Both the position numbers and the translations under genes were made by a program. 36,474 nt of DNA from an uncultured Olsenella sp. GTDB lineage: Bacteria > Actinomycetota > Coriobacteriia > Coriobacteriales > Atopobiaceae. Where the stretch lies: assembly GCA_900314535.1 (NCBI GenBank), contig OMVT01000023.1, forward strand, positions 1 through 36,474, given 5' to 3'. The notes below the pieces were generated by a model that was given only the letters and a program-made list of their open reading frames with translations, searched no databases and was not told where the DNA came from. Positions 1 through 7,328 of this stretch are shown in pieces (within the stretch, counting starts at the first letter, position 1; each line of letters starts with the position of its first letter).

Positions 1-561
1 ATAGATGCGTGCCTGGTACATGATCTCGCCCAGGCCGATTGCATAGAGGATCGTGGAGTCCTTGAGCGTGATGATGCACTGGTTCACGAGCGTCGGCAGG
101 CAGATGCGCACCGCCTGCGGCAGGATGATCTTATGCATCGAGGTGGCATAGGAGACGCCGAGCGAGCGCGATGCCTCCATCTGGCCTGCAGGAACTGCCT
201 CGATCGAGCCCCTGAAGATCTCCGAGATATAGGCGCCTGCATTGAGCGTGAGCGTCAGGATGGATGCCGTGACGACGTCGATCCTGAAGTCGGAGTAGCC
301 CATATACTGGATCAGCTGCGGCATAGCGAAGTAGAGATAGAAGGCCTGCACCAGCATCGGCGTGCCGCGGATGATCCAGATATAGAACTTTGCGATGCCT
401 CTCAGCACCTTCACGTGCGAGATGTGCATGAGGCAGACGAGGATGCCGACGAACATGGCAATGACGAGCGAGATGACGGTCACCTGCAGCGTCGTTGCCA
501 GGCCTGACATCAGCATCGGCCAGACATCGCCGAATGTTGCGGCGAGAGATTCAAAACCCAT
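1..561 (-). CDS. Polar amino-acid ABC transporter permease (partial, C-terminus beyond left edge)
   Basis: Inner-membrane permease of the HisM/GlnP type, which forms the channel of a polar amino-acid importer. The start at 561 is set by a GGAGG site 7-8 bases upstream. The translation begins MGFESLAATFGDVWPML and has hydrophobic segments. It carries the family's cytoplasmic EAA-like loop (EASRSLGVSYATSMHKIILPQ, read in pieces) that contacts the ATPase, followed by the typical LKDSTILYAIGLGEIMYQAR segment. The frame is open to base 1, so about 187 residues are visible of a usual 215-230. It lies downstream of the binding protein at 664-1473 on the same strand with about 100 bases between, so they are probably cotranscribed. 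An ATPase may follow beyond the edge. The substrate cannot be read from the sequence. Confidence 0.93.
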   Translation of the reverse strand, partial: MGFESLAATFGDVWPMLMSGLATTLQVTVISLVIAMFVGILVCLMHISHVKVLRGIAKFYIWIIRGTPMLVQAFYLYFAMPQLIQYMGYSDFRIDVVTASILTLTLNAGAYISEIFRGSIEAVPAGQMEASRSLGVSYATSMHKIILPQAVRICLPTLVNQCIITLKDSTILYAIGLGEIMYQARIY

Positions 562-575
562 AAAGCTTCCTCCCT

Positions 576-655
576 GTACCCTGTGGCTCAAGACAGCAAA
601 GGGGCACCCGCACGAAGGCGGGCACCCACGATGTCATCTCTTGGCTGCCCGAAGC
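576..655 (-). other. Short intergenic hairpin with direct repeat between binding protein and permease
   Basis: On the minus strand, between the binding-protein stop and the permease ribosome site, CCCGC and GCGGG flank CTTCGT and can form a 5-bp GC stem. The octamer GGGCACCC occurs twice in direct orientation on the plus strand here. Such a stem between a binding-protein gene and its permease often lowers downstream expression or stabilises the upstream mRNA. That role is inference. There is no strong T-run, so I do not call a terminator. Confidence 0.35.
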
Positions 656-663
656 GGCACGTA

Positions 664-1473
664 CTAGCCCTTCAGGTACTTGTTCACGATCGCGTCGTAG
701 TCTCCGGAATCCTTCATCTTGGAGAGACCCTCGTTGAAGGCAGACAGAAGATCTGCGTTCTTGCCCTTCATGACAGCGAAGCCATAGGGCGTGGAATAGT
801 CGTCCTTCTCCTCCGTCACGATCTGGAGGCCGTTGCCCTGGGTGATGCCGTAGGACATGACCGGGTAGTCCTCGAAGCAGGCAACAGAGTTGCCGGTCAG
901 GACATCCTGGTACATGATCGAGGAATCATCGAAATAGGTGAGCGTGAAGCCATACTTCGGGGCAAGGGACTCTGCGCAGGTCGCACCCATCGTGCCGGTC
1001 TTGGCAGCGACGGTCTTGCCGTTCAGGTCCTCGTATCCCGAAATCGAGGAGCCCGCCTTGACGGCCATGCAGACATAGGAATCATAGTAGGGATCGGAGA
1101 AGTCGTACTTCTGCTTGCGGGCATCTGTGATTGACATGCCGGCGATGACAGCATCTGCCTGGTTGGATTCAAGGGCTGCGACCGCTGCATCGAAGCCCAG
1201 CGAGTTCAGCTCATACTTGAAACCGGTGAGCTCTGCTGCCTTGGCAAGAATATCGACATCGATACCGACAAAGTTGCCCGAGGCATCGGTGAACTCGAAG
1301 GGAGCAAAGGTCGTATCGGTCGCAACCGTATAGGAGCTCTTCGAGAAGCCGGAAGAGGAATCGGAACTCGAGCTCGACTGGGAGCTGCCGCACCCAGCAA
1401 GAGCAAGCCCCGTGGCAGCAAGCGTGCCCGAAGCGATACCGACGAATTGGCGGCGAGACATTGAATACGACAT
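664..1473 (-). CDS. Polar amino-acid ABC transporter substrate-binding lipoprotein
   Basis: Extracytoplasmic binding protein of the SBP_bac_3 (GlnH/ArtJ) family, 269 residues. The N-terminus has SRRQF at 6-10, a hydrophobic stretch and the lipobox LAGC with Cys28, followed by a Ser-rich linker. It is therefore probably a lipid-anchored protein, perhaps exported by the Tat route. The mature domain opens with TVATDTTFAPFEF and contains AVIAGMSITDARKQKYDFSD (in pieces), the usual ligand-cleft signature of this family. The start at 1473 is supported by GGAGGT five bases upstream; the second Met (residue 5) has no better site. The permease at 1-561 follows it. The ligand is unknown: glutamine, arginine or cystine are all possible. 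Confidence 0.93.
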   Translation of the reverse strand: MSYSMSRRQFVGIASGTLAATGLALAGCGSSQSSSSSDSSSGFSKSSYTVATDTTFAPFEFTDASGNFVGIDVDILAKAAELTGFKYELNSLGFDAAVAALESNQADAVIAGMSITDARKQKYDFSDPYYDSYVCMAVKAGSSISGYEDLNGKTVAAKTGTMGATCAESLAPKYGFTLTYFDDSSIMYQDVLTGNSVACFEDYPVMSYGITQGNGLQIVTEEKDDYSTPYGFAVMKGKNADLLSAFNEGLSKMKDSGDYDAIVNKYLKG

Positions 1474-1852
1474 ACCCTACCTCCCAGACGACCATTTCCC
1501 TGTGCATTGAGCAGACAAAGAGCGGGAACCCGATGCACAGAGCCTTGAAGGATTTCTGCGCCCTTCAGTTCCGTATCTTAAATATTGAATATTTATCCAT
1601 GATTGTTGAAATATTTTCACGAGGTTACCAGGCCGTAACTTCTTGGGAGGCAACGGAAACAATATGTTCGTATGCAATGCCTGTTTGTACCCGTGCAGGC
1701 AGCAGCCTTGGGGCATGCAACAGGGACTTTTTCGGTGCGGCTGACGTGCTCTTTTCGTTTCCATTCCATATCGCCCTATTTCCTAGCAATGCAATAGGAA
1801 TTCTTTCAGGCTACAATGATTGAACCAAATCTGTTCGACGGGAGGCAGTTTC
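1474..1852. promoter_or_regulatory. Divergent promoter region between two amino-acid ABC pairs, with an AT-rich palindrome
   Basis: This 379-base gap separates two divergent binding-protein genes and has no convincing gene. At 1580-1594 lies AAATATTGAATATTT, a perfect 7-bp inverted repeat around one central base, in a markedly AT-rich stretch (about 1565-1620). A TACAAT -10-like box sits at 1812-1817, about 36 bases before the start at 1853, but its -35 is weak. CTATT and AATAG flank a short loop near 1776-1797. A shared regulator binding the AT-rich palindrome is plausible, but no regulator gene is adjacent. Confidence 0.4.
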
Positions 1853-2779
1853 ATGAACAGCACGACACAGCACAGCAACTTCAGCGCATCTATGGGCCGC
1901 CGCAGCTTCCTCGCTCTTGCAGCAGGTATGGCAGCCCTGGCACCAGTAGCGCTCACTGCCTGCGGACAGACCCAGAGCCCAAGCTCTTCCAGCACCTCCA
2001 CGGACAGCTCTTCGAGCTATGACATCTCCGGCAAGAAGCTCACCTTCGTTGGAGACAACGCGTTTGCCCCCTACCGCTATATCGAGATGCAGCCAGACGG
2101 CTCCCAGAAGACCGTCGGCCTCGATATCGCAATCGCAGATGAAATGGCATCGCGTCTTGGCTTCACGTATGACTTCGAGCCGCAGGAGTTTGCAGCGACG
2201 CTTGCCACGATCCAGAGCTCCGATACCTCATTCACGATGGCAATGAGCTCGAATGCAGAGAGGCTCGAGACCTTTGACTTCACGCGCGGCTACTACGAGC
2301 CCCGTGTCGGCGTCCTCACGATGGGAGACAAGGTAGAGGATATCGACGGGCTCAAGGGCAAGAGCATTGCCTGCACGACCGGCACGGTCCAGAACAAGTT
2401 CGTGGCAGCCGTCCTGCCTGATGCCGACGTGCATACCTATGACGGCGGAGACCAGTGCCTGCAGGAGGTCCTCGCCGGCAGGATCGATGCCTATGTCTGC
2501 GACGGCGCAGAGGGACAGTCGATGGTCGATGCCAACCCTGGCCTCGTTCTGGGGCTGCTCGACCGCTCCGAGACCGAGGACTACGTCGGTGTCTACCGTC
2601 TTATGGCACAGAAGGATGCTCCTTTTGTCTCGGCACTCGACAGCTGCATCGCAGACATGCTCCAGGATGGTACGATCGATTCCTACATCAGCAAATATGT
2701 CGGTCCTGACTTCGTCTGGGGCGATGGCGGCTTCGCTGCCGCCGGCAGCTCTACCGTCGGAGACAGCACCGGCGAATAG
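1853..2779 (+). CDS. Amino-acid ABC transporter substrate-binding lipoprotein
   Basis: Second SBP_bac_3 family binding protein, 308 residues. I chose ATG 1853 because GGGAGG lies 7 bases upstream; an in-frame TTG at 1820 has no site. The N-terminus carries GRRSFLA at 15-21, then a hydrophobic segment and the lipobox LTAC with Cys37, again a Tat-like lipoprotein signal. The mature part starts LTFVGDNAFAPYRYIE and contains VGLDIAIADEMASRLGF and ERLETFDFTRGYYEPRVGV, typical of the two-lobed amino-acid-binding fold. The C-terminal tail is Gly/Ser-rich. It is followed by a permease 14 bases later. It is clearly diverged from the binding protein at 664-1473, so the two probably bind different ligands. 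Confidence 0.92.
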   Translation: MNSTTQHSNFSASMGRRSFLALAAGMAALAPVALTACGQTQSPSSSSTSTDSSSSYDISGKKLTFVGDNAFAPYRYIEMQPDGSQKTVGLDIAIADEMASRLGFTYDFEPQEFAATLATIQSSDTSFTMAMSSNAERLETFDFTRGYYEPRVGVLTMGDKVEDIDGLKGKSIACTTGTVQNKFVAAVLPDADVHTYDGGDQCLQEVLAGRIDAYVCDGAEGQSMVDANPGLVLGLLDRSETEDYVGVYRLMAQKDAPFVSALDSCIADMLQDGTIDSYISKYVGPDFVWGDGGFAAAGSSTVGDSTGE

Positions 2780-2793
2780 CACTCGGACGTAGC

Positions 2794-3447
2794 ATGAACT
2801 TCTCGGTCCTCAATCCCTATATGCCCTTGTTCTGGAGCGGCCTTCTGACCACCGTCGAGGTGACAGGGGCCGCCCTTGTTCTTGCCTTTGCGCTAGGTGC
2901 CATAATCGCCCTTCTCAAGGTCCTGCCGATACGCTGGCTCAGGGCGCTGCTTGACTTCTATACCTCGATCTTCCGGGGCATTCCCCTCATCGTCCTTCTC
3001 TTCATCGCCTACTTCGCGACGCCTCAGCTCACGGGCTACAAGATCACGATGTTTGCCGCGTCGGTGCTGACGCTCGGGCTCAACGGCTCTGCCACGGTAT
3101 CAGAAACCCTGCGTGGCGGCATCCAAGGCGTCGACCGGGGACAATATGATGCGGCACGCGCGCTTGGCCTTCCGTATGGGAAGATGATGGCCAAGATCAT
3201 ATTGCCGGAGGCTTTGCGCTCCGTGGCTCCTGCCCTTGTGAACGAGGTCATCACGGTGCTCAAGAGCTCGTCTCTCGTCGCGACGATAGGACTTGCCGAC
3301 ATGATGCGCGCTGCAGAGTCCGTGCAGGCACTCACCTACCGTGCCTTCGAGCCCTTCATCTTTGTCGCCGTCATCTACTACATCATTGTCATGATCCTCG
3401 TCCACATCTCAAAGAGACTCGAGAAGAAGCTCCGGGAAGCCTATTAG
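2794..3447 (+). CDS. Amino-acid ABC transporter permease
   Basis: HisM/GlnP-type inner-membrane permease, 217 residues and full length. Hydrophobic segments lie near residues 15-45, 55-75, 85-100, 145-165 and 183-205. The family loop is present as ALRSVAPALVNEVITVLKSSSLVATIGLADMMRA (read in pieces), preceded by the EAA-type ARALGLPYGKMMAKIILPEA. It is encoded 14 bases after the binding-protein gene at 1853-2779. The ribosome site before ATG 2794 is weak, so translation may be coupled. No ATP-binding gene follows: a terminator and a restriction-type gene come next. The importer must therefore borrow an ATPase encoded elsewhere. Confidence 0.93.
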   Translation: MNFSVLNPYMPLFWSGLLTTVEVTGAALVLAFALGAIIALLKVLPIRWLRALLDFYTSIFRGIPLIVLLFIAYFATPQLTGYKITMFAASVLTLGLNGSATVSETLRGGIQGVDRGQYDAARALGLPYGKMMAKIILPEALRSVAPALVNEVITVLKSSSLVATIGLADMMRAAESVQALTYRAFEPFIFVAVIYYIIVMILVHISKRLEKKLREAY

Positions 3448-3479
3448 AGCTGCTGTGCAGACAGGAACCTTCTGGCCTC

Positions 3480-3516
3480 AGGGCAGGACCGCAGCAGGCG
3501 CTCCTGCCCTCTTTCA
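3480..3516 (+). terminator. Rho-independent terminator after the amino-acid permease
   Basis: AGGGCAGGA (3480-3488) pairs perfectly with TCCTGCCCT (3502-3510) around a 13-base loop, and CTTTC follows. It ends the two-gene amino-acid uptake operon and separates it from the DUF262 gene. Confidence 0.75.
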
Positions 3517-3672
3517 TGCAGTGTCCTGCTGCCTGCCACACCCCGCTAGACATCTGCTGCCGTTTCATGCCGAGGCAAGCGAAGCCGCTGATCGATCATG
3601 GCGCCTCAGGATCTTTCCATGAGATCGTTCTTGATGAATCATGGTGCATGCTGGCAATGCAAGGAGGCATCT

Positions 3673-5619
3673 ATGGGCTCATCGAATCTGGTCAATCCCG
3701 AGGTATGGCTTGTATCGAAGATCGTCGAGAACATCGATGAGAAGAAGGTCATCCTGCCGCGGTATCAGAGAGCTCAGGTCTGGACCAAAAAGAAGCAGAA
3801 GAGCCTGATAGATTCGATGATGTCAGGATTTCCAATAGGATCGCTGCTGCTGTACGAGAACAAGGCAGACGGGACCTGGCAGCTCATCGATGGCCTCCAG
3901 CGTGCAACGACGATCTATGACTATCGGAAGAGCCCTCTGGAATTCGCCGATTTCTCGAAGCTGAAAGAGAAGTCCGAAAAGCTGGACGAGGCTTTCGACC
4001 ATGTGGTCTCTGCCGTCAGATCGAACCTCAAGGTGGACGACGACGTCACAGACAAGACGCTCCAGGATAGCGTGCTGAAGGCGGTGGCAGCATGGCTGCC
4101 GACCGTGAATATCTCGAAGACATCGGAATACAGCTCGCGCAAGCTTGGCGCCGCAATTGTCGACTACTTTGCCAGCCTCAAGAGCGCAGACGATGCCGGC
4201 ACAGATGCCGCCGAGCCTGATGCCAAAGAAACGGATCCCGATCCCATAAAGATAATCGCTTCAAACGCAATAGCGAACAGCATCGACGATGCTGGCCTTC
4301 TGGATGAGATCAAGGACGAGGTCAATCTCGACAACTATGCGATGCCGGTCATCATCTACAGCGGCGACAGGAAGAACCTTCCCGAGATCTTCGAGCGCGT
4401 CAATGTGGAAGGCACGAAGCTGAGCAAGTATGATGTGCTTGCTGCGGTCTGGTATGGACAATCAGACCGTGTGCTGATCAATGACAGCAAGATCCGCACT
4501 GCTATCGCGCAGAAGTATGCAGAGGTCCAGGAGACCGGCTTCGTCGTCGACGACAGCGAACATGCACGCGACGACTATACGCTCTACGAGTATCTGTTTG
4601 GCCTGGGCAAATACATTGCCGACAAGGATGCATACAAGCTGCTCTTCAAGGGCGCAGACGGCAGCACCAAGGTCGAGTCCTTCTCGTTCACCCTTGCCTG
4701 CATCGTGTACCATCTCCGTCTGGGGGATATCGAGACGCTTCCGGGGGCGATCCGCGATGCGGAAGGGACGCCGAAGGACAGCGCAATCGACCTTTCCGGA
4801 TTCCAGTCTGCCCTGGAGGAGTCCATCGACTTCGTCTGCCAGACACTCAGGCCGTATATCGGCATCGAGCTGCAGAAGCCCTTCATCGCACATAAGGAAT
4901 ACCAGATCTGTTCCTATATCGTCCGTGCCCTGGTAGGCCGCTACACGGTCGGGGCCTGGCAGGAACGAGAGGGCTGGAAGGAGGACCGCAAGGCCCTTGC
5001 TCGCGCAATACCTCAGCATTACCTCTATGAGCTGATGACAAACAACTGGGGCAATGCCGGCGACTCCAAGCTGTTCAACAATGTCTGGGCAGGCAAGGAG
5101 CCCTCCGATGTCTACAGGCGTACCTATGACAAGGAGGAGTGGACCAACGCGATCCGCATGTGGTTTGCCGATGGACTGCACAAGAACCAGACGAAGCGCG
5201 CTGCGATCGACGATGTGAGCAAGGTCTTCCTGATGTATGTGTATGGCACCATCGCGAACTCCAGCGAAGCTAAGCAGCGCTTCGATATCGACCACATCTA
5301 TCCGATCAAGATGCTCGCTGGCATGCTCGAGAAGACAGGAGACAGCGAGGGACTGCCGATGAGCGCAGTCGGCAATCTCGAATTCCTCGAGTCCACGATC
5401 AACAAGGAGAAGAGCGCCCATACGCTTGGAGACTACTACCGATCGCTGCCAGAGGGATCTCCGAAGCGCGAGATCATCAGCAGGTATTCGATCTGCGATG
5501 ATCCGGCATCGGTCGACATGCCTGAAAACTGGAACAGGAACGACTTCGTGGCGTTCGTGAAGAAGCGCGAGCGTCGGCTGGAAGCCGCTCTGCTGAAGCG
5601 TTTCGGCATCTCGCTCTAG
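3673..5619 (+). CDS. DUF262 / HNH (GmrSD-like) protein, probable type IV restriction or nucleotide-dependent nuclease
   Basis: A 648-residue protein. The start at 3673 is chosen for AAGGAGG five bases upstream; earlier in-frame ATGs (3598) lack a site. The N-terminal DUF262 (GmrS-like) domain is recognised by LPRYQRAQVW (28-37), FPIGSLLLY (53-61) and IDGLQRATT (72-80), a variant of the usual DGQQR motif. FERVNVEGTKLSKYDVLAA in the middle matches the family's F-x-R-(I/V)-N stretch. The C-terminal half has an HNH-type nuclease signature: DHIYP (540-544), GNL (567-569) and N-x-x-K-S (577-581), as in DUF1524/GmrSD nuclease domains. GmrSD enzymes cut modified phage DNA. That activity here is inference from the family. 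The gene is solitary, with no methylase beside it, and convergent with the repeat protein at 5683-6333. Confidence 0.85.
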   Translation: MGSSNLVNPEVWLVSKIVENIDEKKVILPRYQRAQVWTKKKQKSLIDSMMSGFPIGSLLLYENKADGTWQLIDGLQRATTIYDYRKSPLEFADFSKLKEKSEKLDEAFDHVVSAVRSNLKVDDDVTDKTLQDSVLKAVAAWLPTVNISKTSEYSSRKLGAAIVDYFASLKSADDAGTDAAEPDAKETDPDPIKIIASNAIANSIDDAGLLDEIKDEVNLDNYAMPVIIYSGDRKNLPEIFERVNVEGTKLSKYDVLAAVWYGQSDRVLINDSKIRTAIAQKYAEVQETGFVVDDSEHARDDYTLYEYLFGLGKYIADKDAYKLLFKGADGSTKVESFSFTLACIVYHLRLGDIETLPGAIRDAEGTPKDSAIDLSGFQSALEESIDFVCQTLRPYIGIELQKPFIAHKEYQICSYIVRALVGRYTVGAWQEREGWKEDRKALARAIPQHYLYELMTNNWGNAGDSKLFNNVWAGKEPSDVYRRTYDKEEWTNAIRMWFADGLHKNQTKRAAIDDVSKVFLMYVYGTIANSSEAKQRFDIDHIYPIKMLAGMLEKTGDSEGLPMSAVGNLEFLESTINKEKSAHTLGDYYRSLPEGSPKREIISRYSICDDPASVDMPENWNRNDFVAFVKKRERRLEAALLKRFGISL

Positions 5620-5637
5620 AAGCACGCACTGAGCCAT

Positions 5638-5678
5638 GGCATGATGCCTTGATCTGCAGGGCATCATGCCCTGTGCTT
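5638..5678 (+). terminator. Terminator hairpin between the DUF262 gene and the repeat protein
   Basis: GGCATGATGCC (5638-5648) and GGCATCATGCC (5660-5670) form a perfect 11-bp stem with an 11-base loop. AAGCAC upstream and GTGCTT downstream can extend the pairing past a bulge. CTGTGCTTT follows. It lies between convergent genes and could serve both. Confidence 0.65.
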
Positions 5679-5682
5679 TAGA

Positions 5683-6333
5683 TCACTCTGCCTCGGTATA
5701 GAACGCAATCTCGGGACAGTAGCCAGGATCGCTATAGGCCCGTGCTATCTCCCCTATTGTCATCCCTGCCACCTCATCTGCGCTATAGCTGCCATTGTCC
5801 GCCAGCATCCAAGCCTCTTCCCACCAGCCAGGATGCAGAGCCCAGACTTCGTTCCAGTCCTTCTCCGCGACATAGTCGCCCGCATCATTGATCCTGAAGA
5901 CGGGCGAGCCGGGAGCAAACTCCTGCTGGACACGATCGTCGAGCTCGCAGGCTGCCTTATCGATTGCATTGAGCACGTCCTGCCCTGCCGGCTGGGGCGC
6001 AAGTGAGCGCCTGAGTTCCTCGCTCCAGACCAACGACAGCCTTTCTGACAGGGGGCGCGGGCGGCCATAGCGCTGCGCAATGCAGTCGCTGCTGCCGATC
6101 AGGTCCCGTGCCTGAACAGAGCCATTCGAGATCAGCTGCCATGCTTCGCTCCAGACGGAAGGCAGGCCCTTCCACACACCATCCCAGACCTCTTCTGCCA
6201 CATAGGTCCCTTGGGCAAGGCGGAAGATGCGCTTCCCTTCGTCGAAGTGAAGAGCGCTCCTCTCGTACAGTGGCTTGCCGATATGCTGGATCTCGACGAG
6301 CGTCTCCCTGTCGAGCACAGGCCTTCCCTCCAT
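5683..6333 (-). CDS. Uncharacterised Trp-rich protein made of two ~85-residue repeats
   Basis: I do not recognise this 216-residue protein. It has no signal peptide or membrane segment. The start at 6333 is chosen because GGGAGG lies 8-9 bases upstream; an in-frame ATG eight codons earlier lacks spacing. It contains an internal duplication: residues ~8-92 and ~117-203 align at a shift of 109-111. Shared positions include F-R-(L/I), Y-V-A-E, W-(D/N)-x-V-W, P-x-x-W-x-E-A-W-x-L, N-G-S-x-x-A, and a final I-A-x-x-Y-x-x-P. Tryptophan is unusually frequent. The protein is acidic and probably cytosolic. It is convergent with the GmrSD-like gene and follows a decayed gene on the same strand. A binding or decoy role near a restriction gene is possible but unproven. 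Confidence 0.7.
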   Translation of the reverse strand: MEGRPVLDRETLVEIQHIGKPLYERSALHFDEGKRIFRLAQGTYVAEEVWDGVWKGLPSVWSEAWQLISNGSVQARDLIGSSDCIAQRYGRPRPLSERLSLVWSEELRRSLAPQPAGQDVLNAIDKAACELDDRVQQEFAPGSPVFRINDAGDYVAEKDWNEVWALHPGWWEEAWMLADNGSYSADEVAGMTIGEIARAYSDPGYCPEIAFYTEAE

Positions 6334-6375
6334 GGCATGCACCTCCCTCAAGCGCACTCTCGCTGCAAAGCACCC

Positions 6376-6381
6376 AGTATA
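6376..6381 (-). promoter_or_regulatory. Candidate -10 box for the repeat protein
   Basis: On the minus strand TATACT (plus-strand agtata) lies about 43 bases upstream of the start at 6333. The -35 region 17 bases further up is a poor match. It is listed only because it is the one good -10 hexamer in the leader. Confidence 0.3.
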
Positions 6382-6450
6382 CGATCCTTCGGGATACCAG
6401 GCAGCGCTATCCTCTCCTGCCTCGAACGCAGCCGCAACACCCTGCCGGAG

Positions 6451-7086
6451 CTACTTTGCGAGCTTCTCAGGAAGCCGCTCGACGTGCTCGCCCAGATAGA
6501 CGCCCTGTGCCTGCCTGTCGTCTGCCCGCCCTATCTCAGTCGCATGGATCTCGATGCCTTTCTTCTCGAGCTTGCCTGTCTCCCGGGGACCTAGGGCAGA
6601 GACAATCTCTTCCCGGCAGGCGCCACCGTTCGTGGAGCCGTGCTATCGGGAGCATCTGGCCGGTCTTTTGCTTTCTTCCCCGGTCCTTGAAATCGAGTAC
6701 CTATGGTTGCCGAAGAGCAAGGCCTCGGTCTCCGCCTCCATCTTCTCCTAGGCGCGAAGATCCCTCGATGAGTCCTCGAGCGACAGCTGAGCAGCAGAGA
6801 GCGCCTCGTAACGGGAGAAGGGCTTCTCATCTTCTTTTGTGACGCTGAATCGGACACGCCTTCAATGAGCATGCCTGTGCACATACTCGGCCCTCTTGAG
6901 GCTCTTGAGCGCTGCCTCCTTCTGGGCTCTTTTCATCTCGGGTCCCTGGCGCAGGGAGCGCTTTGCCCGGGAGGCAGGGCCTCCTTCGGCCTCTGCGACT
7001 CTGCATTCGCTCTTCTCGATGCCGAAGCCCGCCCGTACAAGGCGCACAATCTCCGCGCGCACGAAGGAGAAGCGCTCCTTCCCCAT
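6451..7086 (-). pseudogene. Decayed gene: one frame of 211 codons broken by three in-frame stops
   Basis: Reading the minus strand from ATG 7086, one frame runs to a TAG at 6451-6453, interrupted only by TGA at 6862-6864 (codon 75), TAG at 6748-6750 (codon 113) and TAG at 6643-6645 (codon 148). The segments look protein-like: MGKERFSFVRAEIVRLVRAG at the start, FSVTKEDEKPFSRYEALSAA after the first stop, and KKGIEIHATEIGRADD with GVYLGEHVERLPEKLAK at the end. The charged, Lys/Glu/Ala-rich composition resembles plasmid or mobilisation-type proteins, but I cannot name the family. The segment around codons 128-155 looks scrambled, so a compensated pair of frameshifts is possible. No good ribosome site precedes 7086. 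Most likely a relic in an accessory patch. Confidence 0.5.
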
Positions 7087-7328
7087 CGTCTTTTTCCGAG
7101 GAGCCGGACGATCTCAGGCTCTCCGGGCGACTCTTCCGCATGCCATTCGGCCTGGAGAATGGAAGGGTGAAGTGGCGGCGCGAACTTCTTTTCAGTAAGA
7201 GTGGCCGGGCACATTTTTTGAGCCCGACACGAAACGTGAGGTGCTCAACCCCGCTCTTTCGGCTTCAGACCGCACGTAGGCCTGTTTTCTGCAGACGGAT
7301 GGACACCTGTCTGTTTTCGTCCCGCACT

